The notes beneath the pieces are model-generated. The model had not been told where the DNA came from. It searched no databases and saw nothing but the letters and a program-made list of their open reading frames with translations. The translations under genes were made by a program, and so were the position numbers. Shown in pieces: positions 1 through 11,603 of a DNA stretch of 64,000 nucleotides; the stretch's first letter is position 1; the number at the start of each line of letters is the position of its first letter. Source of the DNA: Lepturacanthus savala (taxonomy: Eukaryota > Chordata > Actinopteri > Scombriformes > Trichiuridae); NCBI GenBank assembly GCA_030544235.1, contig CM060469.1:20276517-20340516 (forward strand), written 5' to 3'.

Positions 1-443
1 TACGAATTGTTATAGGCACTAACTAGATCCTGTACTACATCCACATATCTGCGAGAATTAACAGCGGTAAGATATCTCCACATACGTGTTTTAAAGGTCC
101 TATTGAATCGCTCTACCACACTAGCTTTGCACTCATTTGATGTTGAGAAATGTTTAATTTTATATTTATCCATTAAATGCTGGAAATGTTTATTGTAAAA
201 CTCTGTACCCGCGTCTGTTTGAAGCTTTGATGGAATACGGCCATCGTTCAATATGTCTTCAAAGGCATTTGTAACAGCTATACCTGATTTGTTTTTTAGG
301 CATCTGACCCACGCATATTTCGAAAATACATCAATACATGTCAAGATGTAACGGACATTGTCGTTTTCCTCTGAATATTCACTCATATCAACAAGATCGG
401 CTTGAAATCTTACCTGTGAATCTTTAAGCGAATTTGATGCCAT
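1..443 (-). CDS. Maverick/Polinton-type integrase (partial, runs off the window edge)
   Basis: An open frame of 147 codons starts at an ATG at 443-441 (an in-frame TGA lies just upstream) and continues without a stop to the left edge. Seen: a retroviral-type integrase core with the first acidic residue in FQADLVDM, then ILTCIDVFSKYAWV, the second in KLQTDAGTEF and the third in ASVVERFNRT about 33 residues later, followed by KTRMWRYLT. The ERFNRT..KTRMW pattern is typical of integrases of Maverick/Polinton elements (large virus-like DNA transposons) rather than Ty3/gypsy. The zinc-binding N-terminus is not visible upstream of the TGA, so the copy is probably 5'-truncated or mutated there, and the ATG may not be the native start. 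The integrase would insert element DNA into the chromosome. DNA polymerase B, protease, ATPase and capsid genes would be expected beyond position 1. A related rve-type transposon is the alternative. Confidence 0.75.
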   Translation of the reverse strand, partial: MASNSLKDSQVRFQADLVDMSEYSEENDNVRYILTCIDVFSKYAWVRCLKNKSGIAVTNAFEDILNDGRIPSKLQTDAGTEFYNKHFQHLMDKYKIKHFSTSNECKASVVERFNRTFKTRMWRYLTAVNSRRYVDVVQDLVSAYNNS

Positions 444-507
444 AACATTCTCTGTGAATCAGGATGGAAACATCTTCAGAGTATCCCACATTTTGGCCTC
501 ACACCAC

Positions 508-790
508 CTGTTGAGACTTCATGGGGCTGGGTAAATTAAAAGTAAACACAATGACCCCTACAGAGTTCCCGCCATTCGGGTTTGCATTGTTGAGACTTCA
601 GGGGATGGGTAAAATACAAAGTAAGCACAATACCACCACTATCGAGTTTCAAAGAATGGAGGCTTTTTACAACACCTGTTGAGACATTCCACCCGATGGG
701 CTAATTAAAAAAAGTAAACACATTGCACCACTATAGACTTTCAACCATTTGGTTTTGCATTGTTGAGACTTCACGGCATGATAAGACACT
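508..790. repeat. Degenerate tandem repeat, 79-89 bp period
   Basis: The phrase TTGAGACTTC (or a close variant) recurs at 511, 590, 679 and 763, spaced 79, 89 and 84 bp. Each is followed by a GGGTAAATTAAAAGTAAACACA-like phrase and then an ACCACTAT..TTTCAA phrase, giving about 3.3 units. It lies just upstream of the integrase frame and may be subterminal or terminal-repeat DNA of that element (inference). Confidence 0.7.
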
Positions 791-819
791 GTAGGTGGGC
801 TATTGACACTGTCAGAGGA

Positions 820-935
820 AAAACGCGGGAAACGGAATCCGATTACTAGCACGCGCAACCCCTGACCTTTCACACGCACGCTCTTCACATGCACGAGCGT
901 GCACGCGCACGTGCACGCGCAAAAGCACATTATAT
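820..935. other. CpG-rich alternating purine-pyrimidine block
   Basis: Runs of GC, CG and CA dinucleotides (for example GTGCACGCGCACGTGCACGC near 899-918) form a short Z-DNA-prone, CpG-rich island between the tandem repeats and a TATATATA run, in otherwise AT-rich DNA. It may be the outer end of the Polinton-type element. Confidence 0.5.
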
Positions 936-937
936 AT

Positions 938-1020
938 ACTACTAAAGTACAAGTACCTCCAAAGTATATTGAAGTACAGTACTTGTGTTAATGTACTTAC
1001 TTTTCATTACTGTACAACAG
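938..1020. repeat. Fragment of AGTACTTG-rich teleost dispersed repeat
   Basis: AAAGTACAAGTACCTCC followed by AGTACAGTACTTGTG and TGTACTTACTTTTCATTACTGTAC matches the wording of the longer copy near 5077. Superfamily not determined. Confidence 0.5.
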
Positions 1021-3419
1021 CACACAAAGAAAAGGGTTAACCAATACTTTCAGGAAGAATAATTAAATTATAAGTCAATTTTCAATGTTTATAATAAAAA
1101 ATCTCCAAACAACTCTTAATGGAAAAGATTAATTGTTTAATGGATATTTCCACTGACCTCCAGAAAGTCAGAATATACAGGCAGAAGTTTTTGTCTGCAC
1201 ATGAACACATTACAAACTTCCAATGTATCACCAGTGATGATAGAGAGAGTTTAGTTTTTTTTAGAGTCTATTAATTATTTTTTTAGGAAAATCCTGCATA
1301 CAATAACTTTAGGATGTCGAATACAGATTCATTGTTTGAACTGAATTCTAACTGAGAATTTGATTCCTCCAAAAATGCATTTTCTGAAAGTGACTAAACG
1401 AGTCAAGTGTTGCAAATTGGCTTGAATGGAAGTAATTTAAAAGTTAGTGACTAAGACAAGTCAAGAAACCAATCAAGACAAAATACAGTCGCTAGGAACT
1501 TGAACCCATAAAAATAAATACCGTGTTCGTTAAACATCTTATCGTGATCAGGGAAGTTGGCACTTTACTTACTGGTTATGTGCCTTTTTTGAGATTTTAA
1601 ACCAAGTGGATGTTTAATTCAAAATAATTTTGTCACTATATCATATCTGTATCAGCACAAGCACAGAAAGTGTTTGATTCCTGCATTGGAAAGTTTTAGA
1701 CCAAGTTTTTGTTGGCATAGTTTCACATTCTTAAAGTGAAACTATGCCATGAAGAGACCAAAACCATAAATGCGTTAGTTCGTTTGTACGTCAGTACTTT
1801 GACTTCTATGCCTTGTCTGTGGTTCTCAGCTTCCTACTGAATCTTTAAAAATACCCCACAAATACACTGCTTCATTTTTAAAAAGCTGGCAACTATTTTA
1901 AAAAATAAACAGGAAGAAATTGTGCATTTGTTGGGACTAGTGCACTAGTTTCAACAGCAGATGAATCTCTTGCTCTGTTTCTGGCACCAGGACAGTGTAT
2001 TTGCATAATAACAAACCCTGGGTTCAATTTGTACCAGTTTAGATCAATAGACCCCACTGTGTTGACAATACCATTTGTTATTTTGACCCAAAATGTGTTA
2101 CATTCCACAAGTTCAGTGTCAGGTTTAGTGAAAATACTACAGTGCAGATTTTTATCGATATCCAATATTCTCCAACTCATATATGCACATATAATATGCG
2201 CACATCTGTTTTCATCCAGGCTTCTTTCATGTCCTAAATTTTTTCTTATCTAATGAAAGGCACGCTGCACACGCTGGCTGAGCCGAAGTTACTCTCCATC
2301 CCTTAAGCCCTGTATATCATTGTCTTTTCTGTGTTTCTTGGACGGGATGCAACTTAAACAACAAATCTACCTTTTGGTAGTAATAAAGTCACCTTGAAGT
2401 CTTGAGAAATGAGAAACTGCAGATCAGGGGTGTTCAGGGTATTTTTGGTGGTGCTAAACAATAGCTCGACACCCCCAAGCTCAGCACATTTTAAAAATAT
2501 TATATTATGCAAAAAACTTTGAAAATCAGCGCAATTCTAAATGAATTGTATTCAGATTAGTTGGCACATTCACGCGACTGCTTGCCACTAGAGTTGTGTA
2601 GGGTTCTGCTTTTTGCTCTAGTCGTTAGCTGCTAATTATTTCTGGATCTGCGAGGCAGCACCCTGGTGGTGGCGCGGAATATTCCTGAGATGAGAAGGTA
2701 TGAATTTAAAGCCACAGCCTTTTGAAATGAAGAGGTCAAAATTGAATGTTGTAAGGGAAAAAAACTGCTCAAAGCAAAACGAATAAAGCTCCAACATTTA
2801 CAAATGTACTAGTTCGCCTCATTTAGTGAAAAATAATGTGCCTCTGTGAGCACTGGGGAAAAATCGGCCCTGCTGCAGACTGAACTATCACTTTTCTACA
2901 TGTTCATGCTTGTTGAACAGGTGTATTGATAAAGAACTAGCTGTTTGCCTAAGGTTTCCATGCACTTATCGAGGACAGTTTTCAATTTGTGCAGTTTCCA
3001 AGTACAGTTTTCAATTTAAGTTCATCTTATTTGCAGATAATTCACTGACTTTGCTGTGTATGCGTGTAGAAAACTGACACAGCAGAACGATGAGCAATAT
3101 TTGAAAATAAAAACTTTATCATCCACTGAAGACACTTTTAAAAACTAACTCCACACACTGAAGTCATACTTGTTAAAATCTCTTTCACAAGCATTTAGTG
3201 AATTCATCAGTGTGTCATATCAGAAACAGACATATTACGCCAATGCTTATATTGCATTTTAAAGCTTTTATCAACTCAATAATGCATCTCTACTACAATA
3301 TGTATGTTCATGATAATATCAGAACATCATTTCAATAGTTATAAAGAGAGATTATATAGACAGTTATTCTATATAACAAAAATATTCTGGTACTAATTTT
3401 GTGGTGAATAGGACTCTCA

Positions 3420-3610
3420 GCTGGTCCTGGTTTTGACCTCAGTCAGTCTTGCCTGCACCATGGCCTTGGCTCTGAGTCCTGCTATAGATTTTCTGATTCT
3501 CCCTGATGCCACAAACCCAGCAGCATCCCCCTCCTCCTCCTGCCTGCCTCTCTCCAGCCGCAGCTTCAAAGGCCCCCCCTGGGACCTGGACTGTTCCAAG
3601 CTCATATGTA
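3420..3610. other. Isolated GC-rich segment, open on both strands (unassigned)
   Basis: About 190 bp of clearly higher GC than its surroundings, open on the minus strand (62 codons, 3417-3605) and on the plus strand (62 codons, 3433-3621). The minus-strand reading is charged (several E/R/K) and exon-like in composition but matches no family I know. It could be an old pseudo-exon, a conserved non-coding element or an unrecognised repeat. Confidence 0.25.
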
Positions 3611-4327
3611 AATTCCTCTAAATTAAGTAGCCACAGGACAGAGCAACATAGATAAAAAGAGCATGAGTCAAGAGCGTGCAATGCATAGAAAATCATGGCT
3701 CATAAGCACCTGTTTATCAAAACAGGAACCTAAAAATGAATCTTTTCTCAGCACATACCTTAATTTCTTCAGCAGTGACATTCAGTTTGTTCTACGTTGT
3801 CCTGCACATCTCCACTATGTTTCTTATTATCAAACACATTTTCCTATTTATTCACTACTATACAGACTTTTGCTGCAATCCAACATAACAGCATATACAG
3901 TACTAGTTAAAGTTTGAACAAACCCTCCCATTCACTTGAATGTGAAAGTGTATCGAACTTGAAATGAAAAGTATCTGTACCTTTTACACAAAGTAGAAAT
4001 TAATATGTAACCGTGCCATTTCTGACAGTTCAATTCTATGGCAGTTTTTTAGTAAAAGATCAATTCTACCAGGGTTGTTTGAATTAACACAACACACTAC
4101 ATGTAATTGCTTTGATATAAAAGGTCAGAAATAGATGAAACAACTGCTGCTTAGTGGCAGCTGATTATCTTCACCAGTCATAAACATAAAGAAGTGGTAA
4201 TATTTGTGCTTTTTATAGTTCAACATATTGGTGATGTACAGTGTTGATATTCTCAATGAAAAGTTGGACTATATCTATATATTCATTGACATCCTTTTAC
4301 ATTTTAATTTACACAATATTCCATTGT

Positions 4328-4688
4328 GGGCGACACAGTAGCGTAGGGGTTAGCGCTGTTGCCTCACAGCAAGAAGGTCGCAGGTTCAAGACCTCCTTGG
4401 TCCTGGGTCTGGGACCTTTCTGTGTGGAGTTTGCATGTTCTCCCCGTGTCTGCGTGGGTTTTCACCGGGTACTCCGGCTTCCTCCCACAGTCCGAAAACA
4501 TGCTGAGGTTAATTGGAGACTCTAAATTGCCCGTAGGTGTGAGTGAATGGTGTGTGCCCCACGATTGGCTGGCGACCATCTGGGGTGTATCCCTGCCTCT
4601 CACCGTAACGCACTGGGATAGGCTCCAGCAGACCCCTGCGACCCTAATGAGGAATAAGCAGGTATAGAAAATGACTGACTGACTGACA
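4328..4688 (+). mobile_element. tRNA-derived SINE, full-length copy A
   Basis: It starts GGGCGACACAGTAGCGTAGGGG with a tRNA-like head (B-box-like GGTTCAAGACC). A body with TGTGGAGTTTGCATGTTCTC and CTTCCTCCCACAGTCC follows, and it ends in a TGAC-repeat tail. It is flanked by a perfect 10-bp target duplication ATTCCATTGT (4318-4327 and 4689-4698). The conserved body resembles the V-SINE/HE1-like group of fishes; the exact family name is unverified. Confidence 0.88.
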
Positions 4689-5076
4689 ATTCCATTGTAA
4701 ATACAACTAAAATAAAACCACAAAAAAGTGACTTTTTTCATTTTCCTGTAAGCGACTAAGACTAAATTAAACATCCTTGTCACTGGTACAGTATATTGTA
4801 AATGTTACTGAAAGACTCTTCCAACAAAGATAAGATGACAAATTATCCAATAACACATAGGGCCAAACAAATCCACCAACAAAACCTATCATCTGTTTCA
4901 TCCAGAATTCTGCTCAACCAAATACTCCAAATAGACAAATAGACAAAGACCCAATAGACATTGCGACATCTTCTTTCTTTTTATACAAGACACACATTAA
5001 ATTTTGCCAAATTCCTTCCTACACATATTTCTTTAATCACTTCATATTTGTGACCATTCTTCTTGCCATTACCAGT

Positions 5077-5640
5077 GGTGGAAAGTAAACAAGTACATTC
5101 ACTCAAGTATGTAAGTAAAGTTTTGAGGTACTTGTATTTTACATGAGTATTTCCATTTATTGCTACTTAATACTTTCACTGCGGTACATTTCAGTGGGAA
5201 ATATTCTACTTTCTACTCGACTCCATTTATGTGAAGCTGTGGTTACCTTTCACATGGAGATTGACATAAAATATTTTATTATTATTACAGTTTAAATTGT
5301 CTTTCTTTGTTTTCTTTTTTAAATGTATTTCTGTAACGATGGTGTATAAAGTGTATTAAACAAACATCTGATACAGCTTTATATAATCTTATATCTTTTA
5401 CTGTTAAACAACCCAAAGTATCTAAAGTTGGCTCCAAGACAACATTAAAATGCCCCCATGTGTTTTTAGTGATAAAAATAAATACCATATAATATACTAT
5501 AATAATACACTAACACTGTATAATGAGTACTTTCACTTTTGATTAATTACATTTTGCTGATAATAGTACTTTTACTTCAGTAACATTTTTAATTCAGGAC
5601 TTATAATTCATTATTTTTAGATGACACTAGTGTTCTGTTT
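5077..5640 (+). repeat. AGTACTTG-rich teleost dispersed repeat
   Basis: It begins CAGTGGTGGAAAGTAAACAAGTAC and carries the characteristic TTTTGAGGTACTTGTATTTTAC..GAGTATTTCCATT wording seen in many fish introns and UTRs. The right part (TACTTTTACTTCAGTAAC..TTCAGGAC, about 5560-5600) matches the usual far end. Probably a non-autonomous DNA transposon; superfamily not assigned. Confidence 0.6.
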
Positions 5641-5729
5641 ACAGTAACATTGTGTTACTTTGATATTTAACTTATTTAGTGACACTTTTAATTCCCAACT
5701 CCATGTTAATGTGCAGAGTGTTAATTTTC

Positions 5730-5910
5730 CGCCCCTGACTGTACAGCTACAGCTTCCTCCGGGCTCTGTCAGCTCCGCCCGCCGCGGCGGTGGCAACATG
5801 TACGCCACACCGTTAAAGGTCAGTCTGGATTAGACCTTTCTGAGCCGCCGCAGCGCCAGCAGACGCACGCTGAGCTCCTCAGGCTACTGTGTGACAGCAG
5901 GTGGCTTCAG
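5730..5910. promoter_or_regulatory. CpG-rich islet inside intron 6
   Basis: Dense CpGs (CGCCCGCCGCGGCGG near 5776; GAGCCGCCGCAGCGCC near 5842) stand out in an AT-rich intron. On the plus strand an ATG at 5798 opens seven codons (MYATPLK) that run directly into a donor-like GTCAGT. It could be an alternative promoter or the first exon of an antisense transcript. No protein family is recognisable. Confidence 0.35.
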
Positions 5911-8054
5911 GACCCGTGGTAGGTTCCTCCCTGCGTGACTCCAACACTTAAACCCCCTCAAACACACATGCACTGGACGCACACACACATCTACCATCGC
6001 CTCAGGGAGCATCAGCACAACCTCTCATGAGAATGTTACATCATTTTTTTTAGCTCTTGCTCATTTTTACAGCCATGGCCCAAACACTTCAGTTGTTGGA
6101 TGATGTTACTGCTGACCTCTGCATGTTTCTGTGGAGGTGTTGCTGTGTTGAGAATATAATGAACCTTTGCATCACCAAAATGTCAACAGCTACAAACAGA
6201 AAAGTTCTTAAAACTTGAAGGAAAAATCATAAAAAAATCATGTTTTTGCCCAACTTGTATGTCCTGTGGGCAACATTCTGCTACCTACTCTGCTATTAAG
6301 ACGTGGAGATGAGGCAGAGTTGAATTGTTCAGACAAAACAAGAACATTTTAGAGGTGGTGAGTCAGTGGAAAGATGCAATTAAAAGTGCCCAGAACAGTG
6401 CAACAAGTTCAAAATATTTCACCCGAAGCAAAGACAATCACATATCTGAACACACACACATACACACTCACACAGCAGCTCCTCGATCAATATATCTGCC
6501 TGTTTACTGGGGTGAATCAATGCAAACCTCACACATTGTCCAACCAGCAAATTCAAGCATGAGTATCTTTCTAGCTAAAGACACCTTCAGAATAATATGA
6601 GCAAAGGACAAATATCTCGAACATGTATTGACACATTCATTTTGATTAAACTGGTTAATGTATAGAATTATAAAAGGAAATTGATTATTTGTTTAAACCA
6701 GCATTAACTGATGTTTTTCCCACTTTTTTGGAATCAAAGTGTGAACTCAACACACAACATATCAATATCAACCACATATGATATGTTGAACCTGTTTTCC
6801 CATATCCAGCAGTTATGGATCAACGTCATCCTTCAGTTGTTGTGTTAAATGTAAATCCAATATTCTCTCTTAGCTCTTTAGCTGCAGCGAGTCAGCAGCT
6901 ATGTCTAAAGTTTGGAGTTCTTTAAAACAGCTGCCTACTGTGGCCTAAAATATGATCTAAAATACTGAGTTAACCAAAACAGCAAAGCTGTAGAGAGATC
7001 TGTTAAACAATGAGCTGAAAGTGACTATAAAGCTGCAGAGTCTGTGATAATTCTCTGTAGGTTCATCACTAAAAGCCATGAAAAACACAGTTTAGCTGTT
7101 TGTAGAAACAATCAACAGAAAAACAGAAATGACAAACTCGGATACATTTTTTTTCTAGATTACTATTTAAAATATTTACAGACAATAAGAATTTTTCCTT
7201 GTATTTATTTAGACAAGGAAAGTTCTGAACTGAGACCCTATGATTTCCATGATCATGGAATCGAGGACAGAATCACCAAATTGGCTAATTAAAACATAAT
7301 TTACCTTTAAGTAGCTTAAATAAGGTATTTTGGTATTTTTCACCAGTTACCTCCAAATAATTACTGCTAATGTAACAGCATTGTGTTTACTGTATATATC
7401 ACTTTAAATATATGACAGAATATTACTTATTTCTAATTTAATGACCTATTTGATTAGTTAACTCACACAATTCACAACATCAAGAGCCCAGGTTATTTTG
7501 TACAGACAGCAGCTCTTTGTTGAACAGAAGCGGAAAAATCTATGTTACGACCTAAGGCTCATCAACAAAACAATATCAATATATAACATCAATACAAGAA
7601 GAAAACAGATCAATATTATATTGATAGTTACACTCAAGGTTTATTTAAAACAAAAAAACAATACTGCTCCCTCCTTGGCTCATAAACATATTTCCCTTAA
7701 TAATGGACAAATGACAAATAAAGTTTAATATAGAGCTTTTTTTCTCCTGCGTGTCATTAAAAATAGATAATTAAAAATCAATATTCACCATAATGGACTG
7801 ATATGAAATAATTTATATCAGTAGCTATATTGCCCACCTCTACATTTATGTATTAAAAGCAGGTAAATAAGCATCGAAGCCCCCCAGATATTTATAAGAA
7901 AATAATATTTATCAATATCAACATAAACACTTTTGATAGGCTTTTTTATATCACCCTATGAAACAAGGAAAAGAAAGTAAGTAGTATAACAACAAAAAGA
8001 AAGTGAAAACCAAAAAAAATAAAAACTGAAAAGACAGAAATTTTGAAGTATAAG

Positions 8055-8742
8055 TAAGTGGTATCATTGCCATGCTTAAAAACACCTTGGAAGTTTTCAC
8101 TCAAAATCTCACGATACATGGCCCCATTCATTCCTTCCTTTACTTGGATCAGTCGTTCTGGTCCCTTTGCAGAAAAACAGCCTTAAGCAGGATGTTTCCA
8201 CCCCCATGCTTGCAGTAGGTATGGTGTTCTTTAAATGCAACTCAGCATTCTTTCTCACGACAAGTTGAGTTTTTGCCAAAAAGTTCTATTTTAGTTTGAT
8301 ACAACATTCTCCCATTTCTCAAACTTGAGACGGGCCTCGATATTTATTGGATTAAGCAGGGGGACTCGTCTGGCACTGCAGGATTTGAGTCCCTGTCTTA
8401 CTGATGGTAGCTTTTGTTAATTTGGGCCCAGCTCTCTGCTGGTCATTCACTAGCTTCTCCCGTGTGGTTCTGGGATTTTTGCACACCATAAAATCTTTTT
8501 GACCCTACGATCTTGTATGGAGCCCCAGATCAAGGGAGGTTATCAGTTGTCTTGTATGTCTTCCATTTTCTAATATTCACTCCCAATTTCAATTTACCAA
8601 TTAATTCAATGAATTCCTAAAACATGATTTACTGGATTATTTCCCTCCATTCTGTCTCTGAAAATTGCAGGCCTCTTTCATCTTTTTAAGTGGGGGGACT
8701 TACACAATTCGTGGCTGACTAAATACTTTTTGCCCCACTGTA
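8055..8742 (-). pseudogene. Tc1/mariner transposon remnant (5' terminus plus decayed transposase)
   Basis: On the minus strand the element begins at TA (8742-8741) with CAGTGGGGCAAAAAGTATTT, the usual start of a common fish Tc1 family. It continues into transposase-derived sequence, including the phrase MNGAMYREILSENF (8131-8090) and a degraded KHGND in place of the usual QHDND. Deletions and frameshifts are evident, and homology stops near 8055, so the 3' half with the last catalytic residue and the right terminus is missing. Not functional. Confidence 0.85.
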
Positions 8743-11603
8743 TGTGTTTGTGTGTCTGTTCCTGTTCGCAACGCCTGCATGGTCACAGCTCGAAGAGTGT
8801 CATTAAAATACAACTAAAAATACTTTCTTCCTGCTTCAGCCATCAGGCAACAACAGAGGGATTCAGAGTCTGCAACCAGCCTATAATAATCTCTGCTATT
8901 TTCTTTCACACTGCACCTTAAGCCTCCCACACACTGTCCTCAGCCATCCATCCATTCTTCTAGCATGCTGATACAGGAAAACAGCAACAAATACGTCAAT
9001 TTAGCAAAGAGGGTAAGAGAGACTGTGGCGGTGTCCTCTTCAGTGGCTGGAAATTTACGTGGCATTGATTTCCTCTCAGTCTGTCTCCCCTGCTCTCTGC
9101 TGTCCGCCGTTTAAAGAACAGTAACAAAAAAAACACCACCCAGCAGGATCTCATTGAATCCATCAGCGAGCAGCGGCGAGAGGCCAAAGGAGGAGACACC
9201 TGAAGCAACACAGTGCCATGCCACAAACGTTCACAAACACACACTCAACAAACATGCAGGGAAAGACCTTTAAAACCAATGTTAATCTGAGACATATGGT
9301 CTCAATACTGGCCTTGAATAAAAAAAAAATATTTCCTTTCAGTGGTTTTCGCTGCCCTTCTGCCCACAGCGACATAAAAACACCCTGTTACCATGCTGTG
9401 AAATTGTATTTTCTTGGCAGACGTTATTCACTATTGTTTTCTGTATTTTCTTAAAAGACGTGATTTGTCCTAGGAGGCCCATAAAGTTTTAAGTCCGTCA
9501 ACCGCCTGTTAGATAATGTTCCACACTGTAATTTACCCATATTTATTGCACCAGAAAAATACTGATTTCACACTGCCTGAAAGTTGCTCGTTAAAAATCT
9601 ATCAGGACATGACAAACATCATTAACGGCAACAGTTGCCCCAGTGATCTAAATGTGGTTTTAATGCATATTAAACTGCAGGTAACCATAGCAACAATAGT
9701 CCTTTATTTAATACAACCCTCCCAGTTTTGTCTCACTAGTGAACCTAATTAAATGGGGGTTAAAGTAACTGTAAACACAACCAACGACTTTGAACACTGC
9801 TAACTTTTTTCTTCCTGGTAAATGTACACAAGTTATGAGTTATGTGTTATGTGTTAAGTTATGTGTTCTTGCATCATGTCAGGAAAAACAACTAATAATA
9901 ATAATTATTATTAGCTGATGTCTGTCAGCTGACCACTTTGCATTCAGGTCCAGCTCAGGGTCAAGTGTAATAATTGGTGTAATACATGTATTTGTATTGG
10001 ACCGTTTCAGTACAGGAAGTTGGGTTCAGTGCAGTTTGCGCAGTGGTGAGTTCTCACAGAGCAGAATAAGTGAGAGCAAGTTAAGGCCAATTCCTATATT
10101 CCATTTTCAACAGAGCCACACTGAAGTTGTGTCAATCCTTTACAGAGCAGGACAAGCAGGAGGTCAGACAGAAAAAGTACAAATCAAATGGCCGATTTTC
10201 AAAATAAAAAACTACTGACCCTTGGTAGAATAACAAAAAAACAGACATTTGACCAAATCAACAGCAAATAAACATCAGACAGGTAAAGTAAACTTTTGTG
10301 TGTTTGTTGTTCTCTTTACACATCTATGGTTGTTGCAGAGATTATTGTGGGATCTCACGATTTTTGCATCAGAAACAGCTTTCAGCAGGTTCCTGACTCC
10401 AACAACAGAAAGGTTGTTTACCTTTAACACTGCAGCAATTAAACTGATTAAGTAAGAACTTGAAGTTCACATTATTCAAGGCAAAAGAAGTAAATGTTAA
10501 TTTAAACCTTTTTTTCTGCTGAACCAAAAATGAAGCCATATACTTTAAATATGGGTTTTAATAAAAACAAAACAAGCAAAAAGTCTGTTTGTAGCAGATT
10601 CATTGTTTTTGTCTGTGTGTGATCCCTCAAAATGTAAAAGGGAGGATGAACACCTAGTTTTCAATTTATTGCTTTTTCAAATACAGAATTAAAATGTCAA
10701 ATGTTCTCATACTGTCCGTCTTTGAGCTATTTTAGATTCATCTTCAAAATTCAGGCTTCTACCTGCTGATGAAACTAGCTGCACTGGTAAAAGACGAGAC
10801 AGGGCACCTTCATTTTTTTTTAATGAAGGGGAAAAAAAAGGAGCAAAGAACATCCCCAGCTTTCTCTTTATTAAACATATAGGTCTGATGTATCAGTCTT
10901 ATGATTAAGGTTTCAAGTATAGTGCTATTGGAAGACTGAATATTCTTCATAAACTACTCAGTTTCGCCAGATAAAGTTCTTCCTACAGTTAATACAGATG
11001 ATTAAAACTGGATGAGACCGACCAGGTTAAAAAGAATAAAATGACTGTAATTCAGAAAAAAGCTCTCTTTCCACTTCATATTTCATACAGATCAATTTAG
11101 ATTGGTATAACTTTGTGAACAGTAGCTGTTTGACTCACGACTATAGGCCTGTAATTCAGGAGAACTCTGCCTTGTATAATCACTTTTTTTGTTCATGTTA
11201 AGTCTATAATAATGTATATGAATGAATTACTGCAAGTTTGGGTTGTGACTTATTACCAAGGAAAATGTAGGAAAATGAAGCAGCACCAGTTGCAAACTTA
11301 TTAATAGTTTGACATATTCACCTGTAAAAATACAGAATCAGCACTTTCCAAAGAGCCCGTTTGTCATTTAGTTCCACCAATACCACTAAGAAGAAAACTT
11401 CTGAAATATGATTATTATTGCTTCTGGTTTTTGGCTGCAGTGTGTGAGTGAGTGATGTCACTTAATACATTTTTAGCAAAAAAACAACAAAAAAACAACA
11501 ACAACAACATGGCAACGTGGCTTAGTTTTGAGTTGTTATCCAAAAGCCAGGTCCCCTGTGCGTGATCGTAGACAGAAACTGACCATGATGGATTTAACAG
11601 ATA

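Noticed and set aside
4359..4667. Proteins predicted from the SINE copies
   Set aside because: The same ORFs recur at 26968, 42459 and 60716 because the SINE itself recurs; SINEs are non-coding.
7245..7260. 16-bp palindrome TTCCATGATCATGGAA
   Set aside because: Perfect but without a loop, spacing partner or context; a single 8-bp arm is within chance for this length.
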